A DNA stretch of 64,000 nucleotides from Mycolicibacterium sp. TY81 (GTDB lineage: Bacteria; Actinomycetota; Actinomycetes; Mycobacteriales; Mycobacteriaceae): the NCBI RefSeq assembly GCF_018326285.1, contig NZ_AP023362.1, forward strand, positions 2,418,001 to 2,482,000. Direction: 5' to 3'. Under the pieces are notes generated by a model. The model was given only the letters and a program-made list of their open reading frames with translations. It did not search any database and was not told the DNA's origin. Below are positions 6,934-15,702 of this stretch, piece by piece. The position numbers were made by a program, and so were the translations under genes. How positions within the stretch are numbered: position 1 is the stretch's first letter; every line of letters begins with the position of its first letter.

Positions 6934-9291
6934 ATGTCTGACGCCACAACAGCGCCCATCGCTGTTCCCGTCCTGTTTGTCACCGAGCCGATCGTCCTGC
7001 CGGGCATGGTCGTGCCCATCGAACTCGATGAGGCCGCACGTGCCGCGGTCGACGCGGCCCAGGCCGCCGCAGCCGCCGGCGAGGCCGGGAAGCTGCTCAT
7101 CGCGCCCCGCCTCGACGACCGCTACCCCACCCACGGCGTCCTGGCGTCGATCGTCCAGGTCGGCCGCGTGCCCAGTGGCGGAACCGCCGCCGTCGTCCGC
7201 GGTGAGCGGCGCGCACACATCGGGTCCGGCACATCCGGCCCGGGCAGTGCGCTGTGGGTCCTGGTCGACGAGATCACCGAGACCGCTGCGACCGACGAAA
7301 CCCGCGCGCTGGCAGCCGAATACAAGAAGCTGCTGCTGGCGATCCTGCAGCGCCGCGAGGCCTGGCAGATTGTCGACGCCGTCAACCAGATCAGCGAGCC
7401 GTCGGCACTGGCCGACACCGCGGGTTACGCCTCTTACCTGACCGACGTGCAGAAGCGCGAGCTGCTGGAGACCTCAGATGTGAGTCGTCGCCTCCACCTG
7501 CTGGTCGAGTGGACAGGCGAGCACCTGGCCGAGGTCGAGGTCAACGACAAGATCGCCGAGGACGTCCGCGCCGGAATGGACAAGCGGCAGAAGGAATTCC
7601 TGCTGCGCCAGCAGCTCGACGCCATCCGCAAGGAGTTGGGCGAGCTGGACGGTAGCGCCGGCGCCGAGGAGCCCGCGGACTACCGCACCCGCATCGAGGC
7701 CGCCGATCTGCCCGAGAAGGTGCGCGAGGCGGCGCTGCGCGAGGTCGGCAAGCTGGAACGGTCCAGCGAGCAGACCCCCGAGGGCGGCTGGATCCGGACC
7801 TGGCTGGACACCGTGCTGGAACTGCCGTGGAACGAGCGCACCGAGGATTCGACGGATCTGAGGGCCGCCCGGGAGATTCTGGACGCCGACCACCATGGGC
7901 TGGACGACGTGAAGGACCGCATCGTCGAGTACCTGGCGGTGCGGGCCCGCCGCGCCCAGCGCGGCTTGGCCGTCGTCGGCGGTCGTGGCTCGGGCGCCGT
8001 CATGGTGCTGGCCGGCCCTCCTGGTGTCGGCAAGACGTCGCTGGGTGAGTCGGTGGCACGTGCACTGGGCCGCAAGTTCGTCCGCGTCGCCCTGGGCGGT
8101 GTGCGCGACGAGGCCGAGATCCGTGGCCACCGGCGCACCTACGTCGGCGCGCTGCCGGGCCGCATCGTGCGGGCCATCGGCGAGGCGGGTTCCATGAATC
8201 CCGTTGTGCTGCTGGACGAGATCGACAAGGTGGGCTCGGACTACCGCGGTGATCCGGCGGCGGCACTGCTGGAGGTGCTGGACCCGGCGCAGAACCATAC
8301 GTTCCGCGATCACTACCTGGATCTGGATCTGGACCTGTCCGATGTGGTGTTCCTGGCGACGGCCAACGTCATCGAGAACATCCCCAGCGCCCTGCTGGAC
8401 CGCATGGAGCTGGTGCAGATCGACGGCTACACCGAGGACGACAAGGTCGCCATCGCCCGCGACTACCTGCTGCCCCGGCAGGCCGAACGGGCGGCGTTGA
8501 CCACCGACGAGGTGACGGTGACGGACGCGGCGCTGCGCAAGATCGCCGCGGACTACACGCGCGAACCGGGTGTGCGGCAGTTCGAGCGACTGCTGGCGAA
8601 GGCGCTGCGGAAGGTCACCACGCGGCTGGCGTCGGGTGTTGACGCGGTCACGGTTGATGAACCGGATCTGGTCGAGTACCTGGGCCGTCCGCGATTCATG
8701 CCGGAGTCGGCCGAGCGCACCGCGGTGCCCGGCGTGGCGACCGGACTGGCCGTCACCGGCATGGGTGGCGACGTCCTCTACATCGAGGCCGGTTCGAACG
8801 AAGGCGAACCGGGTCTGCAACTGACCGGTCAGCTGGGCGACGTGATGAAGGAGTCGGCGCACATCGCGCTGTCCTACGTGCGGTCGCACGCGGCGGAACT
8901 GGGTGTCGATCCGAAGGCGCTGGATCGCCGCATCCACGTCCACGTGCCCGCGGGCGCGGTGCCCAAGGACGGTCCGTCGGCCGGCGTGACGATGGTGACC
9001 GCGCTGGTCTCCATGGCCACCGGACGGCAGGTGCGGTCCGATGTCGGGATGACGGGCGAGGTCACGCTGAACGGGCGGGTGCTGCCCATCGGCGGGGTCA
9101 AGCAGAAGCTGATGGCAGCCCAACGTGCCGGGCTGACAACAGTTTTCATCCCGTCGCGCAACGAACCGGACCTGGACGACGTGCCGGCCGAGATCTTGGA
9201 CGCACTCGATGTGCGGCCGATGACCGACGTGGCCGACATCATCGCCCAGGCATTGGAGCCGGCGGCGGAGGCCGTGACCAACGCCGCCTGA
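6934..9291 (+). CDS. lon: ATP-dependent protease Lon
   Basis: A 785-residue AAA+ serine protease that degrades misfolded and selected regulatory proteins in the cytoplasm. It has an N-terminal substrate-binding (LAN) domain, coiled-coil region and AAA+ module with Walker A GPPGVGKTS at about 361-369. The C-terminal protease domain carries the Ser-Lys dyad S682 (in KDGPSAG) and K725 (in GGVKQK), 43 residues apart as in E. coli Lon. The start is the ATG at 6934, 4 bases after GGAGGT; the longer open frame from 6151 overlaps other genes. M. tuberculosis lacks Lon whereas M. smegmatis has it, which fits a fast-growing mycobacterium. Confidence 0.97.
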   Translation: MSDATTAPIAVPVLFVTEPIVLPGMVVPIELDEAARAAVDAAQAAAAAGEAGKLLIAPRLDDRYPTHGVLASIVQVGRVPSGGTAAVVRGERRAHIGSGTSGPGSALWVLVDEITETAATDETRALAAEYKKLLLAILQRREAWQIVDAVNQISEPSALADTAGYASYLTDVQKRELLETSDVSRRLHLLVEWTGEHLAEVEVNDKIAEDVRAGMDKRQKEFLLRQQLDAIRKELGELDGSAGAEEPADYRTRIEAADLPEKVREAALREVGKLERSSEQTPEGGWIRTWLDTVLELPWNERTEDSTDLRAAREILDADHHGLDDVKDRIVEYLAVRARRAQRGLAVVGGRGSGAVMVLAGPPGVGKTSLGESVARALGRKFVRVALGGVRDEAEIRGHRRTYVGALPGRIVRAIGEAGSMNPVVLLDEIDKVGSDYRGDPAAALLEVLDPAQNHTFRDHYLDLDLDLSDVVFLATANVIENIPSALLDRMELVQIDGYTEDDKVAIARDYLLPRQAERAALTTDEVTVTDAALRKIAADYTREPGVRQFERLLAKALRKVTTRLASGVDAVTVDEPDLVEYLGRPRFMPESAERTAVPGVATGLAVTGMGGDVLYIEAGSNEGEPGLQLTGQLGDVMKESAHIALSYVRSHAAELGVDPKALDRRIHVHVPAGAVPKDGPSAGVTMVTALVSMATGRQVRSDVGMTGEVTLNGRVLPIGGVKQKLMAAQRAGLTTVFIPSRNEPDLDDVPAEILDALDVRPMTDVADIIAQALEPAAEAVTNAA

Positions 9292-9301
9292 CAACCGAAT
9301 A

Positions 9302-9364
9302 CCGCGAGCAGACGCAAAACTGTCATTTTCGACCGAGATTCGACAGTTTTGTGTCTGCTCGCGG
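9302..9364. terminator. Long inverted repeat between converging lon and ABC genes
   Basis: A 23-bp stem with a single G-T pair (9302-9324 with 9342-9364) around a 17-base loop. It fills most of the 87-base gap between the stops of lon (+) and the ABC ATPase (-), so it can end transcription from both sides. Its arms include GCGAGCAGACGCAAAA, which I recall as a recurrent mycobacterial intergenic element. There is no long U-tract, so protein-assisted termination is possible. Confidence 0.65.
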
Positions 9365-9378
9365 ATAGAACAGGACCC

Positions 9379-10395
9379 TCAGGCGATGTCGGCCGACGGC
9401 GGTTCGTCGGCCAGGTGGATCGCGCGGTGCTCGATGAGCTCGTGGATGCGGTCGGGCCCGAGCCGGGCCCGGAAATCCTTGACGGTGTAGCCGACGACGA
9501 CCCCGTCGGTGAGGGCACGCACCGTCGCGGTGCGCGGAATCCCGAACAGCGGCCCGATCTCGCCGAAGTACTCGCCAGGGCCCGCGGTGAACAGCAGCAT
9601 CGTCTCGCCGTCGGGCATCTCGCGGGTGATCTCGAACCGGCCCTCCCGCACGACGTAGATCAGGTCGCCGATGGTCGTCTGCTCGAACACCAGATCCCCG
9701 GCGTCGAGTTCGAAGACCTCGGGCTCCCGCTCGGTGCTGGAGACGGTGGGGACCAGCTCGATCACCCGGTCCGCCAGCGGCAGCATGCGGCTGTCATGAG
9801 TGGCGACCACCACCACGCGGTCGTCGGCGAGCTCCCGGATGAGCCGCAGCACCTCCTCGACCTGGATGAAGTCCAGGTGCGCCGTGGGCTCGTCGGCCAG
9901 GATCAACGGCGGGTCCAGCGCGATGGCCCGTGCCACCGCGACGCGCTGCTGCTGTCCACCCGACATGTCACCGGGGCGGTGTGTCATCCGGTGGGCCAGA
10001 CCGACCCGGTCGAGCAGTTCCGCGGCACGCTGCCGGGCTGCGCCGCGGCTCATGCCCGCGGCCCGCATCGGCACCATGACGTTCTCGGCGGCCGTGAGGC
10101 TGGGCACCAGGTTGAACGCCTGGAACACGATGCCGACGGTATTGCGGCGGTAGTCGGTCAGCGCCTTGGGCCCGAGCGTGGTGACGTCGATACCGTCGAA
10201 CAGGATCTGGCCCGACGTCGGCTTGAGGATTCCACCCATGCACGACAACAGCGTCGTCTTCCCACAACCGCTGGGACCCAACAGGATCGCGAGCGATCCC
10301 GCCGACAGCTCCAACTGGAAATTGTCGATGGGCCTGACCTTGTCGGCGCCCTTGCCGTATTCCACCACCAGGTCGCGAATCTGTAAGTCGCTCAT
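9379..10395 (-). CDS. ABC transporter ATPase fused to a cyclic-nucleotide-binding domain
   Basis: A 338-residue protein. Residues 1-220 form a MacB/LolD-type ATPase with Walker A GPSGCGKTT near 39, signature MSGGQQQR near 143, Walker B ILADEP near 163 and the H-loop in ATHDSR. Residues about 225-320 form a Crp-type cNMP-binding domain, including a GEYFGEIGPLFGIPRTATVRA phosphate-binding-cassette-like stretch. The two domains suggest transport gated by a cyclic nucleotide or other small ligand. It works with the FtsX/MacB-type permease gene 3 bases upstream. The arrangement recalls mycobacterial GlnQ (Rv2564) with Rv2563; that annotation as a glutamine transporter is doubtful, since MacB-type systems normally export lipoproteins, peptides or drugs. 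Confidence 0.9.
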   Translation of the reverse strand: MSDLQIRDLVVEYGKGADKVRPIDNFQLELSAGSLAILLGPSGCGKTTLLSCMGGILKPTSGQILFDGIDVTTLGPKALTDYRRNTVGIVFQAFNLVPSLTAAENVMVPMRAAGMSRGAARQRAAELLDRVGLAHRMTHRPGDMSGGQQQRVAVARAIALDPPLILADEPTAHLDFIQVEEVLRLIRELADDRVVVVATHDSRMLPLADRVIELVPTVSSTEREPEVFELDAGDLVFEQTTIGDLIYVVREGRFEITREMPDGETMLLFTAGPGEYFGEIGPLFGIPRTATVRALTDGVVVGYTVKDFRARLGPDRIHELIEHRAIHLADEPPSADIA

Positions 10396-10398
10396 GGT

Positions 10399-11448
10399 CT
10401 ATGGCCCCCCGAATGCCATCGCTGGATCTATCGTCACCGCTCTACGCATGCCCGCCAGGCTCGCGATCAGCCCGATGGTGATGGCCACCACCGGCAGCAA
10501 CAGGTACGCCCCGGCCGGGACATCCACCCGCATGGGGAACATCGGCCCGAGCACCATCGCCAGCAGCACGCCGATCGCCGCCGAGCACACGGCGATGAAC
10601 ACGGCCTGCAACGCCAGCCCACCCATCATCGATTTCGTCTTGACCCCAACGGCTTTGAACACCGCGAAGTCGCGGGTGCGCTCCATGGCGGACATGTAGA
10701 TGAACATGCCGATGATCGTCGCGGCCACCACCCAGAGCAGGACGGCCATGATGCTGATGGCATCGACGGCGACTTTCAACGGCCGCATCATGTCGTCGAT
10801 GGCACCGCGACGGTCCACCAGCCGGTAGCCGTCGAGCGCCCTGGTCGGGTCACCCCGGATACCGACCGACGCGATGACGGGCTGCCCGCCGTACACCAGG
10901 CGCTGCGCACCGACCGTCGTGAGGAACAGATTGGGCTGCTGCGCCAGCACGGTGGAGTTGTTGACGATCCCCACGACCTGCAGTGTGTGCGAGGCGATGT
11001 GCATCTGGTCGCCGATCTTGCGGCCCAGCGTCGACGACACCGCGATCTCGTCGGGCGTGGCAGGCGGCCGACCCTGTGACATCGCCGGCATGCCGGGGCC
11101 GGCGGTCGGGGCGCCGAACAGGTTCATGGTCCGCGGCGTCCCGTTGTCCAGTGCCGTCGTGCCCGCATAGACCACTGCGGCAGCGGCCTGCACGCCCGGA
11201 AGCCGTTGCGCGCGTTCGACTTCGGTCTGCGCGAACGGCGACGAACCCAGGAACGGTCCGGCCGCCCCGTTCTGGATCATGAAGTAGTCGATGCCCAGCG
11301 AATTGACGGTGTTACTGGCCTCCACCCGGAATCCGTTGGCCAGCCCGGTGAGCACCAGCGTCATGGCGAACACGAATGAAGTGCCGACGACCGCGATGAG
11401 AAATCGGCGGCGCCGCCACTGCAGGTCACGTAACGCCGCGATCAGCAC
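10399..11448 (-). CDS. FtsX/MacB-type ABC transporter permease
   Basis: A 349-residue membrane protein with one N-terminal transmembrane helix (about 16-38), a periplasmic domain of some 180 residues and three C-terminal helices (about 232-255, 277-300 and 312-335). This is the topology of the MacB/FtsX/LolC superfamily. It starts at a GTG at 11448. It is the upstream partner of the cNMP-linked ATPase (stop to start gap 3 bases). Such permeases couple ATP hydrolysis to extraction or movement of substrates across the envelope rather than channel-like import. Substrate unknown. Confidence 0.88.
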   Translation of the reverse strand: MLIAALRDLQWRRRRFLIAVVGTSFVFAMTLVLTGLANGFRVEASNTVNSLGIDYFMIQNGAAGPFLGSSPFAQTEVERAQRLPGVQAAAAVVYAGTTALDNGTPRTMNLFGAPTAGPGMPAMSQGRPPATPDEIAVSSTLGRKIGDQMHIASHTLQVVGIVNNSTVLAQQPNLFLTTVGAQRLVYGGQPVIASVGIRGDPTRALDGYRLVDRRGAIDDMMRPLKVAVDAISIMAVLLWVVAATIIGMFIYMSAMERTRDFAVFKAVGVKTKSMMGGLALQAVFIAVCSAAIGVLLAMVLGPMFPMRVDVPAGAYLLLPVVAITIGLIASLAGMRRAVTIDPAMAFGGP

Positions 11449-11527
11449 GTGTGGAATCTAACGTGTTCGCTGACTGCACAGCGGCAAGATAGCCAAAGCC
11501 GACGGCTGATTGGGGCAGACTGACCAC

Positions 11528-11860
11528 ATGGCCTATGACGAGGATCTGGCCAACCGGATCCGTGAGCTGCTCGGCCCGGTCGGCGGCATCGAGGAAAAGC
11601 GAATGTTCGGCGGGCTGGCGTTCCTGCTGAATGGCCACATGTCCGTGGCCGCGAGTCACGACGGTGGCCTGTTGGTGCGGGTTGCGCCCGATGAGACCGA
11701 GAAGTTGCTGGGACGTGCGCACTGCGAACTGATGGTGATGGGCGGCCGCGAGATGCGGGGCTGGCTGCGGGTGGCGGCCGACGGCCTGAAAACCAAACGC
11801 CAACTGCAGACCTGGGTCGACCGGGGCGTCGGCTACGCGGGCACGCTGCCACCCAAGTAG
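11528..11860 (+). CDS. TfoX/Sxy N-terminal domain protein
   Basis: A 110-residue protein covering only the TfoX N-terminal domain. It shows the typical EEKRMFGGLAFLLNGHM motif at residues 23-40 and later MGGREMRGWLRV. In gamma-proteobacteria TfoX regulates competence, but actinobacterial stand-alone domains have no demonstrated role. The start is the ATG at 11528 (MAYDED). The HhH protein gene starts 36 bases downstream on the same strand. Confidence 0.85.
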   Translation: MAYDEDLANRIRELLGPVGGIEEKRMFGGLAFLLNGHMSVAASHDGGLLVRVAPDETEKLLGRAHCELMVMGGREMRGWLRVAADGLKTKRQLQTWVDRGVGYAGTLPPK

Positions 11861-11896
11861 CGTTTGCGCACCGCGCCATTGGGTATGCCGGGGGTT

Positions 11897-12532
11897 ATGG
11901 CACGGGATCGACAGATCGTCGCGCGGCTGCTCGACGCAGCCGGTACGACGTATGCCGAGGAAGCCGGGATAACGCTCCGCGACAAGCCGATGCCACTGTT
12001 CAAACTGCTGTCGCTGTGCATGCTCGCGAGCAAGCCCATCGCCGCGGAAACCGCGGTCGCCGCGGCGCGAGAACTGTTCCGCGCCGGGTTGCGCACGCCC
12101 ACCGCGGTACTCGATGCCGACCGCAGCCAGATGATCAGGGCGTTCGGACGCGCCGGCTACGCCAGATACGACGAGAGCTCGGCGACCCGCATGACCCACA
12201 TCGCGACCCGGGTCAACGACGAGTACGGCGGCGATCTGCGCAACCTGCGAATCAGGGCGCACCACGACGTGAAAGCCGCAGCCAAGGCCCTGCAGGGGTT
12301 CGACGGTATCGGCCGCACGGGCGCCGACATCTTCCTGCGTGAGATCCAGGACGTCTGGACCTGGGTGCAACCGTATTTCGACGATCGGGCACTCGCCGCG
12401 GCGAAAGATCTGGGCCTGCCGACGGACGCCGGCAAGCTCAGCAGCCTGGCCCCGAACCGGAACGCGCGGCTGGCTGCCGCACTCGTGCGGGCGTCGCTCG
12501 ACGACACCGTCCGCGAACGCATCGAAGCGTAG
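11897..12532 (+). CDS. HhH-GPD/endonuclease III-like protein lacking key catalytic residues
   Basis: A 211-residue all-helical protein with a helix-hairpin-helix at about 129-142 (LQGFDGIGRTGADIF) resembling the DNA glycosylase superfamily. Endonuclease III has Lys within this hairpin and a downstream Asp in a VDTHV-like motif. Here the hairpin has Arg (GIGRTGA), the downstream segment reads DVWTWVQPYFDD, and the four C-terminal Fe-S cysteines are absent. A DNA-binding role is possible but normal glycosylase/lyase activity is doubtful. The ATG at 11897 follows a GGGGG stretch; an ATG at 11885 is the alternative. Confidence 0.7.
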   Translation: MARDRQIVARLLDAAGTTYAEEAGITLRDKPMPLFKLLSLCMLASKPIAAETAVAAARELFRAGLRTPTAVLDADRSQMIRAFGRAGYARYDESSATRMTHIATRVNDEYGGDLRNLRIRAHHDVKAAAKALQGFDGIGRTGADIFLREIQDVWTWVQPYFDDRALAAAKDLGLPTDAGKLSSLAPNRNARLAAALVRASLDDTVRERIEA

Positions 12533-12562
12533 ACCAACTCAGATCGATGAAGGGATTCTCGA

Positions 12563-13795
12563 ATGGCCGGCTCACCCACTTTTGTGATCATCGGCGGCGG
12601 GCTGGCGGGCGCCAAAGCCGCGGAAGCCTTGCGCAGCAAGGATTTTGACGGGCAGGTGGTGCTGTTCGGCGCCGAGGACCGGCTGCCCTACGAGCGTCCC
12701 CCGCTGTCGAAGGAATTCATGGCCGGTAAGAAGACCATCGAAGAATTCACGGTGCAGCCCAAGAGCTGGTACGCCGAGCACGACGTCGACCTGAAACTCG
12801 GCACGGAGGTCACCACGCTCGATCGCACCGCGCACATGGTGGCGTTCAACGACGGCGATCACGAGCACTACGACAAGTTGTTGCTGGCCACGGGATCCCG
12901 CCCCCGCAAGCCGCCGATCCCTGGATCCGACGCCGACGGCGTGTACTACCTGCGCACCATCGACGACGCCACCGCACTGCTGGCCCAACTCACCGAAGGC
13001 CGGCGGCTCGCGATAGTCGGAGGCGGCTGGATCGGGCTCGAAGTGGCGGCCAGTGCCCGGGGGCTGGGCGCCGACGTCACGGTGGTCGAGACCGCCGCGC
13101 TGCCGCTGCAGGCCTCCCTGGGCAAGGAAGCCGGCGAGGTGTTCGTCGGGCTGCACCGGGACCACGGCGTGGATCTGCGGTTGGGCACCACGGTCGATGA
13201 GATCACCACCGCTGACCACAAGGCGACGGGGCTGCGACTCGGCGACGGATCCACCGTCGAGGCGGATGCGGTACTGGTCGCGGTCGGCGCCAAGCCGAAC
13301 GTCGAGTTCGCGGAACGCTCCGGACTGGTCATCGCCGACGGCGGCGTCGCCGTCGACGAGTCCCTCAAGACCAGCGATGACGATATCTACGCAGTCGGCG
13401 ACATCGCGGCCGCCGAGCATCCGCTGTTCGGCGTGCCGATCCGGACCGAGCACTGGGCCAACGCCCTCAAGCAGCCGGCCGTCGCCGTCGACGGAATGCT
13501 CGGCACGGCAACCACTTACGACGAACTGCCCTACTTCTTCACCGACCAGTTCGATCTCGGCATGGAGTACGTCGGATACGCGCCGCAGTACCAGATGGCC
13601 ATCACGCGCGGTGATCTCGGCACGCGTGAGTTCACCATGTTCTGGCTCGACGGTGGACACCGCGTGCTGGCCGGCATGAACGTCAACATCTGGGAAGGCC
13701 TCGACGACATCAAGAAGCTCATCCGGTCGCGGCGGCCGGTGGATGTCGGGGCACTCGCCGATTCGTCGGTTTCGTTGTCGACGTTGGCCGGTTAG
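12563..13795 (+). CDS. FAD-dependent ferredoxin/rubredoxin reductase-like oxidoreductase
   Basis: A 410-residue protein. The FAD-binding GGGLAGAKAAEAL lies near residue 9, a second NAD(P)-binding GGGWIGLEVAASA near residue 150, and a TSDDDIYAVGDIA flavin motif near 270. It ends with the reductase C-terminal domain of the apoptosis-inducing-factor-like group. The gene corresponds by position to Rv1869c. Such reductases pass electrons from NAD(P)H to a ferredoxin, often for cytochrome P450s or oxygenases; no partner gene is adjacent. The start is the ATG after GAAGGGA. Confidence 0.93.
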   Translation: MAGSPTFVIIGGGLAGAKAAEALRSKDFDGQVVLFGAEDRLPYERPPLSKEFMAGKKTIEEFTVQPKSWYAEHDVDLKLGTEVTTLDRTAHMVAFNDGDHEHYDKLLLATGSRPRKPPIPGSDADGVYYLRTIDDATALLAQLTEGRRLAIVGGGWIGLEVAASARGLGADVTVVETAALPLQASLGKEAGEVFVGLHRDHGVDLRLGTTVDEITTADHKATGLRLGDGSTVEADAVLVAVGAKPNVEFAERSGLVIADGGVAVDESLKTSDDDIYAVGDIAAAEHPLFGVPIRTEHWANALKQPAVAVDGMLGTATTYDELPYFFTDQFDLGMEYVGYAPQYQMAITRGDLGTREFTMFWLDGGHRVLAGMNVNIWEGLDDIKKLIRSRRPVDVGALADSSVSLSTLAG

Positions 13796-13837
13796 CACGT
13801 CGCCGTTTTTGTCGGACCCTTCTGCTTTGATGATGTT

Positions 13838-15094
13838 ATGCCCAGCAGCGCAACGGCTTTCGATGTTGAGTCGTCGCCGTGCGAGCGCATGGATGCGTAC
13901 TTCGCCGAGATCGGTGAGCTGACCGGTCAGCGCAACGCGATCGACGCCCGGCTGGTGCAGATTGCCGCCGAGATCGACCGGGACGGGCTCTGGGGTGCCA
14001 CCGGCGCCCGGTCGATGGCGTCGTTGATGGCATGGAAAACCGGTGTGTCACCGCGCAATGCGGAAGTGATGATGGCGGTGGCGCACCGGCTCGAGGAGTT
14101 CCCGCGCTGCGCCGAAGCGATGCGGGCGGGCCGGTTGTCGCTGGATCAGGTCGGGATGGTCGCCGAACATGCCGGCGAGGGTTCTGATGAGCACTACGCC
14201 CAGTTCGCCGAGAGCGCCACGGTCACGCAGTTGCGGACGGCGGTGAAACTGGAGCCGCGCCCGGGGCCTGAGCCCAAGCCCGAGGTGCCGCGGTCGATCG
14301 CCAAGACCAGCCACGACGACGGCTCGGTCACGTACAAGATCCGGTTGCCGAAGTTGGAGGCGGCGAAGTTCGATGCGGCGATGGCGTCGCATCAGGATGC
14401 ATTGGTCGCGGACTGGAAGCGTGACCACGAGGACACCGAAGGGCAAGTGTCGGAGCAGGCACCGCCGTTCCCGAATCAGGTGGATGCGTTCATGAGCGTG
14501 GTGGAGGCCGGCTGGGACGCCGACGTGGCACTGCGGCCGCATGGGCAGCGCACCACCGTCGTCGTGCATGCGGACCTCGAACAGCGCACGGCCGCCTTGC
14601 ATCTGGGTTCGGTGCTCACCGATGAGGAACGCCAACTGCTGTTGTGCGATGCCACCTGCGAGGTGTGGCTCGACAAGCACGGCCAGCCGTTCGGTGCCGG
14701 GCGCAGCACCCGCACCATCAGTCGTCGGCTGCGCCGCGCGCTGGAGCACCGGGACCGCTGCTGCCGGGTTCCGGGGTGCGGGGCCACCCGCGGCTTGCAC
14801 GCCCATCACATCATTCATTGGGAGAACGGCGGGGAGACCGAGCTGCACAACCTGGTGCTGGTGTGCCCGTACCACCACCGGTTGCATCACCAGCGGGTCA
14901 TCACGATCACCGGGCCGGCCGATCGGCTGGTCGTCACCGATGCCGCGGGCCGACAACTCGACGGCGGATCACTTGCTCGGCCGCCCACCACGGCCCGCCC
15001 CGATGTGCCGCCGTGCCCCGGCCCGACCGGGGAACGCGCCCAATGGTGGTGGTACCAACCCTTCGAACCACCACCCGCACCGTCGTCGAACTAG
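13838..15094 (+). CDS. DUF222 / HNH endonuclease domain protein (13E12 family)
   Basis: A 418-residue protein with an N-terminal helical DUF222 region and a C-terminal HNH nuclease fold. The HNH core reads CRVPGCGATRGLHAHH ... NLVLVCPYHHRLHH near residues 305-355, with the zinc Cys pairs and catalytic His. The family is amplified in mycobacteria and linked to REP13E12 repetitive elements, so the gene may be part of, or a remnant of, a mobile element. I see no flanking repeats or integrase. The sigma-factor gene begins downstream on the same strand with no clear terminator between them. Confidence 0.9.
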   Translation: MPSSATAFDVESSPCERMDAYFAEIGELTGQRNAIDARLVQIAAEIDRDGLWGATGARSMASLMAWKTGVSPRNAEVMMAVAHRLEEFPRCAEAMRAGRLSLDQVGMVAEHAGEGSDEHYAQFAESATVTQLRTAVKLEPRPGPEPKPEVPRSIAKTSHDDGSVTYKIRLPKLEAAKFDAAMASHQDALVADWKRDHEDTEGQVSEQAPPFPNQVDAFMSVVEAGWDADVALRPHGQRTTVVVHADLEQRTAALHLGSVLTDEERQLLLCDATCEVWLDKHGQPFGAGRSTRTISRRLRRALEHRDRCCRVPGCGATRGLHAHHIIHWENGGETELHNLVLVCPYHHRLHHQRVITITGPADRLVVTDAAGRQLDGGSLARPPTTARPDVPPCPGPTGERAQWWWYQPFEPPPAPSSN

Positions 15095-15177
15095 ACGCAC
15101 CACCCGCGCCACCTAGCATCGGTAAATCGGTGAGGATCGAGACCTCACAAATACCGGCGACGGAGCGTCTACTGGGT

Positions 15178-15702
15178 GTGAAAGCCAAACCGCCATTCGA
15201 GGCCGTGGTGCGCAACCACGGTCCTACGGTCTTCCGGGTCTGTGCCGCCATCGTCGGCGTACACGACGCCGACGACGCCTGGTCAGAGACGTTCCTGGCG
15301 GCCCTCAAGGCCTATCCCGAGCTGCCGGCGGATGCGAATCTCGAGGCCTGGCTGGTGACCATCGCGCACCACAAGGCCATCGACATCACCAGAACCCGGA
15401 CACGCCGGCCCATCCCCACTGACGTCGTACCCGAGCCGGCATCTCGGCGCGACGTCCGCGACAGCGCGGCCATCGAAGTCGATCTCGCGGTCGCCGTCGA
15501 TGCACTCCCACCCAAACAGAAGCACGCCGTCGCGTACCACTACCTCGCGGGACTGCCCTACAACGAGATCGCCGAGATTCTCGGCGGCACCGCCGCGGCC
15601 GCACGCCGCGCCGCCAGCGACGGCATCGCCACGCTACGACGCACCTATCGCGCCGAACTCATCGGAGTGACGGCGCCCGGGAAAAGAGACACCCATGAAT
15701 AA
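15178..15702 (+). CDS. ECF-like RNA polymerase sigma factor
   Basis: A 174-residue protein with sigma-70 region 2 (DDAWSETFLAALKAYPELP ... LVTIAHHKAIDITR) and region 4 (ALPPKQKHAVAYHYLAGLPYNEIAEILGGT), without region 1 or 3, as in ECF sigma factors. The AHHKAID segment corresponds to the -10 recognition helix. The GTG at 15178 is preferred because GGAG lies 12 bases upstream; GTG 15130 would add 16 residues. The stop overlaps the ogt start by 8 bases, tying it to the alkylation-repair genes. No anti-sigma gene is adjacent. It may direct the cluster or act as a damage-responsive regulator; this is inference. Confidence 0.85.
   Translation: MKAKPPFEAVVRNHGPTVFRVCAAIVGVHDADDAWSETFLAALKAYPELPADANLEAWLVTIAHHKAIDITRTRTRRPIPTDVVPEPASRRDVRDSAAIEVDLAVAVDALPPKQKHAVAYHYLAGLPYNEIAEILGGTAAAARRAASDGIATLRRTYRAELIGVTAPGKRDTHE

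Noticed and set aside
7474..9294. 606-codon open frame opposite lon
   Set aside because: Shadow of lon with no motif.
13838..15094. Insertion-sequence or prophage boundary around the DUF222-HNH gene
   Set aside because: The family is associated with repeats in M. tuberculosis, but no terminal repeats, integrase or attachment site is visible here.
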